Shown: piece after piece, positions 11,054 to 21,927 of the stretch
How positions within the stretch are numbered: the first letter of the stretch is position 1
Layout of the letters: each line of letters starts with the position of its first letter
Origin: Bipolaris cookei
Taxonomy: Eukaryota; Ascomycota; Dothideomycetes; Pleosporales; Pleosporaceae
Assembly (NCBI GenBank): GCA_002286855.1
Contig: NRSV01000001.1
Span: forward strand, 968,276-1,032,275
Length of the DNA stretch: 64,000 bases
Direction: 5' to 3'
Notes under the pieces: generated by a model
Told to the model about the DNA's origin: nothing
Database searches by the model: none
The model's input: the letters and a program-made list of their open reading frames with translations, nothing else
Made by a program: the position numbers and the translations under genes

Positions 11054-11647
11054 ATGGCTCCCTCTGCCCGCCTGGCTTGGGCGGTCCCGTCACTTCTCAC
11101 TGCTCCCACACCTTGGCGTGCATTCCCTTACTGTCCACTCACCCCCTCTAATCCAAAGGCCAAGTGCTGCTCCAGCCTACGGCTCCTTTTACCCTATCCA
11201 CCACTCTTGTCCCACATCTGCAGTCGTCGCACAACAACGTCCTTGCTGCTACTACCGCCCCAAGGTACAGCGTTATTACCCTGTGCAACCTACACGTCCC
11301 ATGCTCGCCCACCACCTCCACCACCACATGACATAATCTTCTCTGCCGACCAGCCCGCTGATCTGCCCCATCGAGCACTAAAGCTCTTTCCTGAATGGCA
11401 CGTCACCGGCTCTCGGAAAGGCGTCGTGCGTCAATTTACCTTTTCTTCTTTTACCAAAGCCTGGCGCTTCATGTCCCTTATTGCAGATGAATGCAAAGCC
11501 AAGAACCACCATCCCTCCTGGTCCAATCTCTACAATCGTGTCACCATTGAATGGACCACTCACTCTCCCAGCGGACTTAGCACAAAGGACGTCGAAATGG
11601 CCGAGTTTTGTAATCAAAAGGCTGTCGAGATTGGACTTAAGCAATAA
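11054..11647 (+). CDS. Pterin-4a-carbinolamine dehydratase-like protein
   Basis: Family role: dehydration of 4a-hydroxy-tetrahydrobiopterin in pterin recycling; in fungi without phenylalanine hydroxylase the role is unclear. The last ~100 residues carry the PCD/DCoH fold: VVRQFTFSSFTKAWRFM, then the catalytic block KNHHPSWSNLYNRV with the paired His-His-Pro, and WTTHSPSGLSTKDVEMA. The N-terminal ~95 residues are Pro/Leu/Ser-rich without a recognised domain and could be a mitochondrial presequence. The ATG at 11054 is the first in frame (197 aa), but the frame is open further upstream and PCD proteins are usually 100-130 aa. The N-terminal part may therefore be partly untranslated or hold an unrecognised intron. 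The core is secure, the start is not. Confidence 0.85.
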   Translation: MAPSARLAWAVPSLLTAPTPWRAFPYCPLTPSNPKAKCCSSLRLLLPYPPLLSHICSRRTTTSLLLLPPQGTALLPCATYTSHARPPPPPPHDIIFSADQPADLPHRALKLFPEWHVTGSRKGVVRQFTFSSFTKAWRFMSLIADECKAKNHHPSWSNLYNRVTIEWTTHSPSGLSTKDVEMAEFCNQKAVEIGLKQ

Positions 11648-13113
11648 CCTCTATTACTTACCCCCAATACAATCTCTCTTCACATCCGCCACCCTTTGAT
11701 GATTGAGCGAGCTCCACGCACTCGCGACGCATCATCTTGAACCTCTCCTGTAGCCACGCTTGACTACACCTACAGCAAAGGAGAGGCAAAACAAGTTTAG
11801 CGTACAGTGGCGAGTGATTACTATCGCAAGCGGCCCGACCGGAGCTCCAGGCACGCTTACGTACAATACACTTACTACCCCCATGCGTATAACCTCCGCG
11901 GCTTGTCCGAAACAATCTCGACGTCTGATTGCCTTTCCCCCGACCCAATCTAGACAAAATGCCTTGCATGCACACAATGTCGAATCTCGATGGCTTACTT
12001 GCAGTACAAGCGTGACCATCATCATCATCCTTCCTGTCATCACCGTCTTCCACAGTCTGATCTGGCGCCGAGTCCACCAGCTCCACTTTTGTATCATTCG
12101 TTGTTGCACATGCTGACAAATCCTTTGCCTTGAAATGATCCCGCAACGCGGGTACCGAAGATAGATACTCCACTACTTACGCCCGGAGGTCCGGAGCCCG
12201 CGGCACCGTCACCTTTCCCTCGTATCTGCACACTGTTGTCGTCCTGAAACATATAAAATACAACAAGAAACCAAACAAGTTGTTACTGTTTCCGTTTTGT
12301 GGAAACCATTTCTCTTGCAATATTAAAGATGCAATCCGCGCTTGCAGGTGTAACATACCGCGATTTCTCAATACGTACCTATACCGACAATTCATCATAC
12401 ATAATACATCCCTTCTTTCCTTTCTCGAACATCCCCAATTTGGCCAATCGCGGAAAAAATACTGAAAAAGAAAGTGAATTAATCTGCTCTATTGCGCAAG
12501 GCTCTGAGAAAAGAAATACTACTCGTAAAATGATCTGATGTTTTGCAAATACGAGCGATCTACTTATTAGCATCTTCCGATAAAAACATGTCGCTGACGG
12601 GTTACAGGGGAACCAACCCCCCAACCCCCAACCCCCTAGTCAGATACATACATACTTACACGACTAATTCCCTCTTTCATTTCCCGCAAGTAAACAAGCA
12701 ACGTATGGGCTGTTTTTTTTTCTCACAATTATCTTATATGGAGATGTCCTGGATAAATCGTACATACGGACTTACTCATACGATCGCAAAGTCCACGAGC
12801 AGTGCATTTGGCTGTTTTGCTTTGGGGAAAGGGGATCTAGGCATCAAGCTGTTTGTGATAATCCAAGCATACTATTATCCATTAAACAAGGAAGGGGAAA
12901 AAGGGGGGGTGGCTTGCCCCATTCTCTCTACACTTACAGCTTTGGTCTCCACACATGACCATCTATTCCCCGACGAAAAACAAACAAACAAACAAACCAC
13001 ATAGACACTCTCGTATAGCCCCCCATCTCCATCCCCGTGTATCAAAAAAAATACCCCGACAATACGCCCTTCCCCCTCCCCTACTTTAAACCCCCCCATC
13101 CCTTGCACTCTCT
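11648..13113. other. Intergenic region, PCD-like gene / ARP8
   Basis: About 1.5 kb without a recognised protein gene. The minus strand has splice-like signals around a 63-nt stretch at 12181-12243 and an open stretch downstream to about 12000, which could be a small or non-coding spliced transcript. A CAAA repeat lies near 12978-12998. Confidence 0.4.
12181..12243 (-). other. Candidate internal exon of an unknown spliced transcript
   Basis: On the minus strand a T-rich tract ending TATGTTTCAG precedes 63 GC-rich bases (21 codons, open in one frame), followed at once by a consensus donor GTAAGTAG. No conserved domain was recognised and no start exon could be placed. This could be chance. Confidence 0.2.
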
Positions 13114-15460
13114 TCACCACGCAAACATACATTTGGTATTCAACAACCTAGCACCCAGCATATCATACTCATATCGACTAATCCACCCATCATTCCCATG
13201 ACTACTAAGCCTTCCAAACACGCTTCCCCCCTTCCACACCACAACCTGGGGATCGAAATCGCGCGGCGGGGGCCCCACAAGAATCTCTTTACCATACCCC
13301 GGCCGCAGCTCACGGAGCCGCATCTCGAGGAACTCGCGGAGCCCGGGCGTCTTTGACGCGCCGCCAACAAGCATGATGCCGCCGAAGAAGTCGCGTAGTT
13401 TGCGGTCGTCGCCTCGGGCGCCGTGGGCGAGCGACTCGAGGATGGCGTGGTCGAGGGCTTGAATGGGGAGGATGGCATCGCGGGCTTCGGCTACTTTGGT
13501 TTTCTCGTCAATCGGGTCGCGGACGAGTAACGGGGGACCGTCGCCGTCGCCCATGGGCGTGTCGCGGTCAGGATTGGGCGTGTTGGCGCCTTCGGGGCCG
13601 GGCGAACCTGCCACGGAGGATCGCGGCGTGTTTTCGCCTTCGTTCAACCGGTTGAGCAGACTTAGGGCGTTGACTTGCGGGCGTTGGGGTGTTGATACGG
13701 GGGCTGTGGTGTTTACTGCTTCCAGTGCGCCGTTGCTGATCGGCACGACAGGTTTACCTGCTGCGGCTTCGATGACAGCGATTTGTGCCTGGGACATGGG
13801 ATCGTTAGGTGACCCGTCGTACAGATCAACCGAACGAGGCACCACTTTTCTTCGGTTCTCGAGTTTCCGAGAGTTGTCGAATATTGATGGTTTGAAGAAA
13901 CCCTATGCATATCAGCAAACGTACCGTACCCACTTGTACATTTGTTACTTACCATTACCGAGAGCATAGTCTCATCGTACGTCTTAAACGTATACTTGCG
14001 TGTATCCTGGTTCCAGGCTCGGAGATGAAAGTCCCACGTCTGCACCGTGACCGCACCTTCGTCCATGGAACAGAACTTTTGCTTTAGCTCTTCGGCAAGT
14101 AGCCAGTCGTATCTCCGCTTCAGATTCATGTCTGCGTATGGAAAGTGGCCGTACAGCATCATCTTGATGAACGTCTCCGTCACGTCGGCACCGCCCATCT
14201 TCAAGTTGACACGTGATTCCTCAGCACACAACCCTTCGTCGACACAGCAAATCGACGTCTTCTGCGCACCAATATCGACAACGCATGCAACACCGTAACC
14301 CGCACCAAATGTGGCCGAGAGAGACTCTTGCTGCAGGCAGACCTTTCCAAGGCCAAGGTCTCGCATCAGGATATCGAGAATCATGGTTACATACTGTCGT
14401 TCGTAGAGATCTGGAATGATGAATACACATTTGTAATTAACAAGGTCCTTCAGCTTTGTAATTCCCAGTTGACTCCGGAAGGCTTCTTCGAATATCTTGG
14501 AAATGTCGTGGTAGATTTGATTACGATCGCGATAGTCTTTCTCGTTGAACGTGCCATTCCGTATCGGCCAGAACAGCTTGTACCTTGGGTTCGACTTCTC
14601 TGGAATTCGTAGTGCCTCGTTTCCAGTGAAGAAATCCGGCACCTTGGTTGGGTCTGCTGGTATCTCTGTCCACTCAATGCGGTTGATGTCGTTGTGCTCC
14701 GAGATGATATCTGGGGGTGACTTTTTGTTGTAGTTTTGGACAAGGTCCTTGGAATTGGGAAGTACTCGTCGCTTGTTGGCGCGCATGCGCGTCCTGAGTT
14801 CAGTCGACATGGTCATGTACTGATCGGCAAACTGTATTGCATATTAGTAAATGTAGAGCAGGGTCTATCCGGTAACTCACGTCTTCTCCAAACCATTTCT
14901 CTGGTTGTGCATCCGTGGATTCAGATGCATCGACCTTCATCCTCTTAGGACAGGGTTCTCCGTCATCCTCCTCATCCTCGCTCTCTTTCCATTTCCGCGC
15001 AATGACCATAGGCACAGTCTTGGGCAACGCATCCGATCCAAGCCCTATCCTCAGGTTCTGACTACCAGGGTGTATTATGATGAGCTTCGAGATGTCAGTT
15101 CCCGATGCAAACGAGGCCTCAGCATCTTCCATTGTCTCGTCTGCAGCTTGTGGTGTCGCTCCTTCCGCTGCAGGCACACCCAGTGCGCGTGCGCGATCCT
15201 TGTCCCGCGCTTCCTGGACTATGCGGGCTCTCTCCTCGTCTTTCGGATATCGCACGGCAAGAAACTGCTCGTCTCTTTTCAGGAACTCAGTGTAGTAGTT
15301 TTTCTGATTGATCATGCCAACCTGCGGCCACGTCGTGAGATCCATATTGTTGTCTGTCCGCTCCAGCCCTATGATCTGTTAGCCGTCATATCAATTCGAA
15401 GTATACAGGTGTTTTACCCTCTTCCCTCGCCTGGGCCCTGCCTGACTTCTTAACAGCCAT
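13114..15460 (-). CDS. ARP8: Actin-related protein Arp8, INO80 chromatin-remodelling complex
   Basis: Nuclear actin-fold protein that with Arp4 and actin forms the INO80 module recognising extranucleosomal DNA. Visible family landmarks are LIIIHPGSQNLRIG near the N-terminus, FIIPDLYERQYV and VACVVDIGAQKTSICCVDEG (phosphate loop region), YDMLGARLLNTKC and the C-terminal MFAW. A low-complexity Thr/Pro/Gly insert sits at about 13540-13700. Four exons are inferred: 15418-15460, 14881-15368, 13953-14831 and 13114-13902, with introns of 49, 49 and 50 bp, all with consensus GTAAAA, GTGAGT or GTAAGT donors. The total is 732 aa, normal for fungal Arp8. The start MAVKKSGRAQ is the first ATG. Identity is high confidence. 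Confidence 0.95.
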
Positions 15461-16346
15461 CTTTTTTGAGACGCTGCTCGTGCTTGATCAAGACTTTCAA
15501 TGCAACCCTGTGGCAATCACAAACAAAACTCCAGGTTAAGCGACTCGACGTTTATTCACCGGGGAGAGTTGCGAAATCGCAATGGTGTTTCTTGTAGAAG
15601 TAACACGCGCTATTGGGCTAAACTGTGGTAAGTCTTGGACACAGCACGCCGCGCTGTGCTTTCAAAAGGCGGTATGTGAAAGGTGGAAGCGACTGCGGAC
15701 TTGGTCGATAGGCGTAGTCTCGTAGCAGCAGATGATGCTGCTTGAAGGCAATGTCCGCGATTGGTGGCGAACGTCAGCTGAAGAGCACAATCAGGATGCG
15801 GAGTGCTTTGTTCTATTATGTTTGTGAACGGTCGTGAAGCCGCGTGAGAGGACGGCCTTTGGTGTTCGCCGTGGTTGCGGCGCGCTTGTCCCGTGATTGG
15901 ATCGCGAGTCCGCAACTTCGGTTCCACAATCCTTGCTACGAAGCTATGACCATACAACTATAGTACGCGGGGTGATTCGCACCGCATCCAGCTTTACCTC
16001 CTAGCCCTCGTAGTTTGTCAATAACAATCTTTGTACATCAATTGACCCATTTAGTCTTATTCTTGGGGCAATTTATCTGATGTGAAAGTACGGCTGCTGG
16101 GAACAACAAGCATAATCACACGAAGCTCTGCGCTTGGAATTATGACGGGCGCCTAGGACTTCTTTGTATACTTTTAGTGTCCATTTTGACTCCTACAGAA
16201 TCCCTCGTAGGGCTGTATTATATTACAACCCGCGATACCCATAAGGTCATGATACACTCAGTCCTGAACCCGTCACATCTGGTCAAGACCTTGTCCTGAG
16301 CAAAAATTTGGCTGCCGAGTTGCCGGGGACAACAAACATATGCTGC
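15461..16346. other. Intergenic region, ARP8 / GPI-protein gene
   Basis: About 0.9 kb. Contains the ARP8 promoter. A minus-strand open frame at 15610-15957 lacks an ATG and a domain. Nothing else recognised. Confidence 0.5.
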
Positions 16347-17315
16347 TCAGAACATGAGAGCAGTAGCCACCATACCGAGGAATAGCGCAACGAAAGAGAC
16401 ACCATTTTTATAAGCTATGCCTGTGCCAGTCGTTATGATGACAGAAGCAGTGGTGGTGACAGTCGTAGTAGACTCGGCCTCCCTTATGACATTCAAACTG
16501 GGAAAGTTATATCCAATGCCAGACGAGATGCTGTTGGCGGGAGAAGGGGGATAATAGGCGGCCGAAACAGCAGGGGTATTTGAGGAGATGTAGACAGTCG
16601 AAGACAAGTTAGTGGGTGTGTGGGTGGGGAACAAATCGAAAGAGGTGAAGTCTATGACTGGAGAGGTCAAGTTGATGACTGGAGGTGCCCTCGTCCCGGT
16701 AACTGCAGGAGAACTCGTGGTAGACACATTCTTGAACTCAGACCACGTTGGTTTGATGGCGAACGGTGGCCGTAGCTCAGAGAGCGGGATTGCTGTAAAG
16801 GTAGCAGTGATGATAGCCGGTGGCGGGAGGGTTGAAGGGGTGGTAGCGGTGCTAGCTTTGATGACCATCTCTGTAACCGTGACTTTTGTCGTTGACTGGA
16901 TTGTCGTAGTCGTGGCAAGCTCATCGCAAGCAGAGACAGGAAGCCCGACATGACCAGAAGATGGCACATGGGTGGCGCTGCCAGTCATAGTACGAGTAGT
17001 AGTCAAGGTGACAATGACAGTGGCAGTCGGGCCCTGAGTCTCGGGGCACAAAAAGGTGAGAGTTGTCTGGCCGCCGTGGAGCAGCACCGTATCTGTGCAG
17101 AGCTTGGGTAACTTGCTACAGCCTTCGTCACGAGCAACCACTGCTTCGAGCGGGGCGGGCTCCACGAGGTAGCCCTCCAGGCCAGTCTGGAAAGCAGCGA
17201 CTGCTCTCTGTGTCAGTCTTTTGCGAGACGCCGCAGGCACACTTTCCATGCATAGACAAGTGCAGAGGTACTTACCGGAGACTGCAAAGAAGGCAATGGC
17301 GCGCATGGCGTGCAT
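16347..17315 (-). CDS. Ser/Thr-rich secreted protein, probably GPI-anchored
   Basis: No conserved domain recognised. Splicing a 75-bp intron (17201-17275; GTAAGT...GAGCAG) joins MHAMRAIAFFAVS to VAAFQTGLEG and completes a signal peptide, which supports the model. A Cys-containing segment follows (DEGCSKLPKLCTDTV, LTFLCPE, VSACDELA) and then a long Thr/Ser/Pro-rich stalk suited to O-glycosylation. The C-terminus ends in a hydrophobic stretch (VSFVALFLGMVATALMF) preceded by small residues, as for GPI attachment. The product is 297 aa. A cell-wall or plasma-membrane surface protein is the likely role. Without the splice the frame is still open, so an unspliced variant could encode a longer form lacking a good signal peptide. 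Confidence 0.78.
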   Translation of the reverse strand: MHAMRAIAFFAVSGKYLCTCLCMESVPAASRKRLTQRAVAAFQTGLEGYLVEPAPLEAVVARDEGCSKLPKLCTDTVLLHGGQTTLTFLCPETQGPTATVIVTLTTTRTMTGSATHVPSSGHVGLPVSACDELATTTTIQSTTKVTVTEMVIKASTATTPSTLPPPAIITATFTAIPLSELRPPFAIKPTWSEFKNVSTTSSPAVTGTRAPPVINLTSPVIDFTSFDLFPTHTPTNLSSTVYISSNTPAVSAAYYPPSPANSISSGIGYNFPSLNVIREAESTTTVTTTASVIITTGTGIAYKNGVSFVALFLGMVATALMF

Positions 17316-18457
17316 GTTTGTAGCTAACTTGGTCTTGTGTATGGTGTGAGAAAGAAAAATTGTGGGCAGTAGAGACCGTAGTATTAATCACGAAGTTGAA
17401 GTAGCGTAGTGTGATGAGGTGAGAGAAACCTGGCCGGGCAGACGACAGTAAACAGTGCCGCAGTGAAATGAGCAAAATACTAGCCCTGCACCTCGCAAAC
17501 GGCCAGTGGCCAACCAGAGCGAAGCCTGCCATCGTATTTTGGAGGTCGAGCCTTACGATCATTTGTTATGTGCTAAGTGAGTAGCTCTCACTGCTCTTGC
17601 CTATTCAGTAAGACGAATGCGTCTGGTAAACAACGAACGCCAAGACAGTGTTGACAGTGCCCAATCAAGGCAGTGGCGGTAGAGTAGTCGTATATCTATA
17701 CTCTTTAGTTCTATTATTCACTGCCCGTGTACATCTTGGCTTCTCGGTGTTTAGAGAATGTAGCTGGTAAGAATATTATCTTATTACTTCATTACCCAAC
17801 AACGAATCTCGTATACACAGATATGTCCATTAATATACAAATGCATAGTACAAGCTAATTGTAATGGACTGGAAAATGTGCAAGACGCTCAAAATTAAGC
17901 TGATTCCTGTGAACACAACATCGAGCATTAAGCAGACTAAAGAAAAAACTCATTCTGCCTCATTTGTTAAGAAAAAACTAAGAAAATAATTCAGATTCAT
18001 AACTCTATATTTTCGCTCATAAGAGAAATGGGCTTATATCTGGCGCCCCAGCAACAAAATTCGCATACTGTATATATTTTTGAAGAAAACAAGTCCCTGC
18101 TTTTCGACTTCTCCCAGGCCAAAATGAGAGAAAAGACGATAGATAATGAAGAATGATGTCGAGGCCATGCAAGAAAGTGCGCGCTGCCATGCATGCCAAA
18201 TGTCTAAACAAAACAAGACAAGCAGAAAACGAAGAAATAGAAACTTTGCTCAGTGTTTGTAAAAAAGAGTGCCGCTGAAGGATGGCTCGCGCTGAGCGTC
18301 CGTATGCAATCGCCAAAATGTGGGGAAAAAGTGCTGTATGTGGGAGCATGTCAAGCCTGTCGACAATGTCCATGAGAAACTTGCGCATGTCGTGGAAATA
18401 CATATGTACGAGTTTGTAGAGTCAAAGCTGTTTGCCTTGGGAGTCTCCAGGTACATC
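17316..18457. other. Intergenic region, GPI-protein promoter / DUF1765 3' flank
   Basis: About 1.1 kb. AT-rich from about 17690 to 18260. No supported gene, RNA or mobile element. Confidence 0.6.
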
Positions 18458-21400
18458 TTAGCCGGGTCGTCGGAAAGCCTCCACGTTCAACGTGGGTGTC
18501 TCAACCTGTCTGTTCGTCGGCACGCCTTCATTCTTCCTCCTATCAAAGAAATTCTGGCACTCATGGCTGATGAATGTCCATTCCGCAAGCGCACGTCCGG
18601 CATAGGTACTCGATGTCACAGCAGCACCAGTGGGCGGTGCGCTAAGGACGGGTTCGAGGTTGATGCCCTTCTGCATCAAGAGGTTCTGTGCTGGAAGTGG
18701 GAGTCGTGGAGGTTGGAGGCGCATATGTTGGTATGCGCCGAAGCGCTTGTCAACCCATTCCAGAGAGAAGCGGAAATGATATGACCGATGGGTAACCGGC
18801 GGTGGTGCCGGTGCTGGTGTTTCGGCAGCCGCAGGAGTAGAGTATGCCTCGTTGGCCGAATTAGCACCAGTGGTCTTACTGGCGTTTTCCCTTTCTTTAG
18901 CGGGCCCGGGACTCTTTGATTTAGCATTCTGCTTCGAACTTCCTCCCATGAGGCTACGCAAAATGTTCCATCTGCCTTTGCCTGAATCGTCCTCTGGAAG
19001 ATCGTGCGAGTCTGTTGATGGAGAAGGTGCTGGTCGAAGGTCGGCTTCCGAAATCAAGGGAGCTGGAGGAGAAGACTTTCGCTGATGAGGGTTTTGGACC
19101 ACACCGTCGAACGTGAGAAAAGGACCACTGTTAGTCATAATAGGATTATCATTACGTATGATGAGAAAGCGTCGGCCTGGTGCAGGGTTGCAAGCCTGTG
19201 TCGACGGGTAAATAGTCTGTTTACGTTCAGCCTCTTCTTGAAGCCAAAGGTAGTGAGACCAGATTGACCGGAGACGGTCACTCAAAGCGCGTTTGATCGC
19301 TCTGCAAATATGTCAGCATATAGTGTAATGATGAAGGAGTCGCTTTATACTCACACTTCGACTTCGGTGTCAACGCCATCGAATCGAGCGACTCGCCAAC
19401 AGATCAGCCGCATAAAGTAAGCGCGCACCATAGGACACCAGTGGTTGAAACGGCTTTCGAAAAAATCGGGTTCCAGAAGGAACTCGAGGCAAAGCCCTTC
19501 TTTTCGTTGGTCGTCCGCGGTCAGAGTTGCCCAACTGCTATAAAGGAAGGCGTACAGCCTAATCTCGGTAGCGGTGTTGTGACTAGCAGCCATGGCTCTG
19601 AACACGGTTAGCCAAAAAGGCCAGTCCATGATCGTATGGTGATCGCTGTCGTGTTGCTCGTAGCGAACGAGGATGACAAGAGCCTCTTCAAGAAAGTCGC
19701 AGAGGGTATAACAGGCACTGTTGTTGTAAATTGAAATCTTGCGTGCTTGTGCCTGCAGAAGACGAGCAAAACTCTCAGCAAACATCCTCCGGGCAATGTG
19801 AAGATGGGCATTTCGCTCGGAAAGGAAATCGCGTATTAACATTATGATTCGGTTTTCCTGCATCATGCGGGTGGCGTTTGCTGGTGGAAGGGCGAGATTC
19901 GAGGCAGAAGCATCAGGTTCCAGGACATCGTCAAAGGTAATTGCTGATGTGTCTTCTGGCGGGGGCTGCTGCTGTGGTATAGCATTCCTGTTGATGGTTG
20001 CATCCAAATTGACCAAAAGCTGGGCATGCACCATGATCAATCCAGGTACACAGATGCGCTCCGCGTTGGTAGGCTCAAGGGGTAAGAAATCGCTAACCAG
20101 AATGTGGAAGTGCTTGACAAAAACGTAAAAAAGGTCGCTCTCGGCGCCGGACCAGCGCTTTGTCCAAAGTCCGTACCAGTCGATGTTGGCCATGGCGAGT
20201 GGGGGCAAAATGGGCTTGCGTAGTTGACGCATGAGTCGGTTTAGAGAAAGCAACTTGAGCGGGAGAAGCATAGGTGGGAAAGATGCTGCAACTCGGTCGG
20301 ATACGGAGTCCAAACGATCCAACTTTGACACACCTGACTCTTCCATTACCCGTCTCATCATTTCGAGGGATGGGCTCCATAGACGCACCAAAACATCGGC
20401 AACTCCAGGGCAGAAGCAAAAAGCATATGCACATGTCTTTCCACAGAACGTGACCAGACTTGCAGCAGCATTTCGCAAGGACATTTTCTCTACGACAAAA
20501 GCCATTTGGGACTGTAAGTTTTGCGTGAAGATGTTGCGCACATTGTGGTGAACAGATTCTGCAAGGAAATCTGTCGAGCTGGAGCTGGAGGCGCCCGAAC
20601 TAGTTGTAGATGCAGACAATGGTTCTTCGCGGTCTGCAAGGGCACAAAAGGGCGAGGGGTAAAGTCTCCATTCAGGCCTCTCCATGATTGCAGCGATGCC
20701 CTCGAGGATAACCGGACGGTCTGTGCCAGAGATGGACTGGTTGTTCCGGCCTGCCACGAGCTCCAAGAGACCGGTCCACCAGCCATTGAGAATGTTTACA
20801 CGGCGGTCGAGATCTTCAGGCCTGAGCTTCTGGTCTATAGGCCGATGGGCATGTTGGCGGAGAAAAGGAAGGAGGGAAGTGCGAACCACGTTTGCCTTGA
20901 GGGAACTGGATTTGGATTGGAACCTATGTATTGTTAGTTTGAGTTGTGTTGTTGGAGCAAGGGAGCCATACTTGCGCAGATCTGCATCGAGGGATCTGAA
21001 TGCGTTCCATAACTCATCCTTTTTGCGAGGCTCATTCTTGATGCCTTTTAGCTTTTCTGCAGAGATGTCGCGTGGTAGCGGAGGAACGACGTGAGTGGGG
21101 CTAACTGGCGTTTGGTGTTGGGGATAATGCGGGAGCTGTTCCGTCGAGAATGACTTGGGCACTGAGGGTGAGTTGGAGGCATTGGCAGTTGCGGTGAAGA
21201 GACCACTGAGGCGCTTGTTCTTCTTGCTCAAGGGAGGCGGCTGGATTTCCTCCTGTACAGTGTCTCTTGCCTCGGACTCTTCTGGGATACTTTCAGCGGT
21301 CGTCTGCGTCTTCTGCTTGGCCGGCTCGACGGCTGGTTGTGTATTTTTCGGACTAGGTTCCTTTTTCTTGAGTTTCTTATCCTTGGATGGTGACGTCGAC

Positions 21401-21927
21401 TCTCTTGACTGTTGCGGGCCAATGACCCACGACTTCCTGCGTAGGTTTGTCAAGGAGCGCGAGGGCGAAGGCGAGGGCGAGTCTGCCTGTTTGACAGCCT
21501 CTGGTCGGCCGCGTTCTGGCTTTGGTTCTGCGGACGGATCTCGGCTCCTAGTGGAGAAGGGCAGAAACCTTGAGGAGCGGCGGGGTGCTGGCGTCGGTCT
21601 TAGCTGAGGCATCTGCACGTCAGGCAGCTCTGGAGCATCCTCTGACGAGGGACTGGACCCATCTGAGTGGCTCTCGGAGGTCCTCTCCTCGCTCCTGGAG
21701 CGATCGGCATCATCCTCGGAGGCTCCCCTTCGCTCAGCAACAGGCGAATCCTTGTCGAGATCCTTAACCTGGGGAAAGTATGTATACGAGGCAGCCTTTG
21801 GCAGTTGGGCGCGTTCGGGTTCCTGGGGCAGCTGGAGGACGGCGTCGGAAGTGGCTCTGTTCCTGCCGCGGAGGGCATTGGTGATGGAGTAGTGGCTGCG
21901 AGGAGCCTGCGCGACGGCGATGGGCAT
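18458..21927 (-). CDS. DUF1765 / UPF0592 family protein
   Basis: Large fungal protein of unknown molecular function. The N-terminal ~330 residues are disordered and rich in Ser, Pro and charged residues (SPSPSPSRSLTNLRRKSW). The conserved DUF1765 region begins near FQSKSSSLKANVVR and includes LRPEDLDRRVNILNGWWTGL, WYGLWTKRWSGAES and a helical C-terminal half. A second low-complexity linker precedes YHFRFSLEWVDKRFGAYQHM. Three exons are inferred: 20972-21927, 19355-20923 and 18458-19301. The 53-bp intron at 19302-19354 is needed to keep frame. The 48-bp intron at 20924-20971 keeps frame whether or not it is removed. The product is 1122 aa. The start MPIAVAQAPR is the first in-frame ATG; the frame is open a little further upstream without one. 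Confidence 0.87.
20924..20971 (-). other. 48-bp stop-free intron in the DUF1765 gene
   Basis: Donor GTATGG, branch-like ACTAAC and acceptor ATACATAG. The length is a multiple of three and there is no stop. Removal gives DADLRKFQSKSSSLK, which reads like the conserved family sequence; retention inserts 16 residues. Confidence 0.75.

Noticed and set aside
11658..12173. Minus-strand 171-codon open frame as a protein gene
   Set aside because: It begins at GTG inside a consensus GTAAGTAG donor and has no domain; kept only as a possible spliced or non-coding transcript.
15610..15957. Minus-strand open frame of 115 codons
   Set aside because: No ATG in frame and no recognisable domain.
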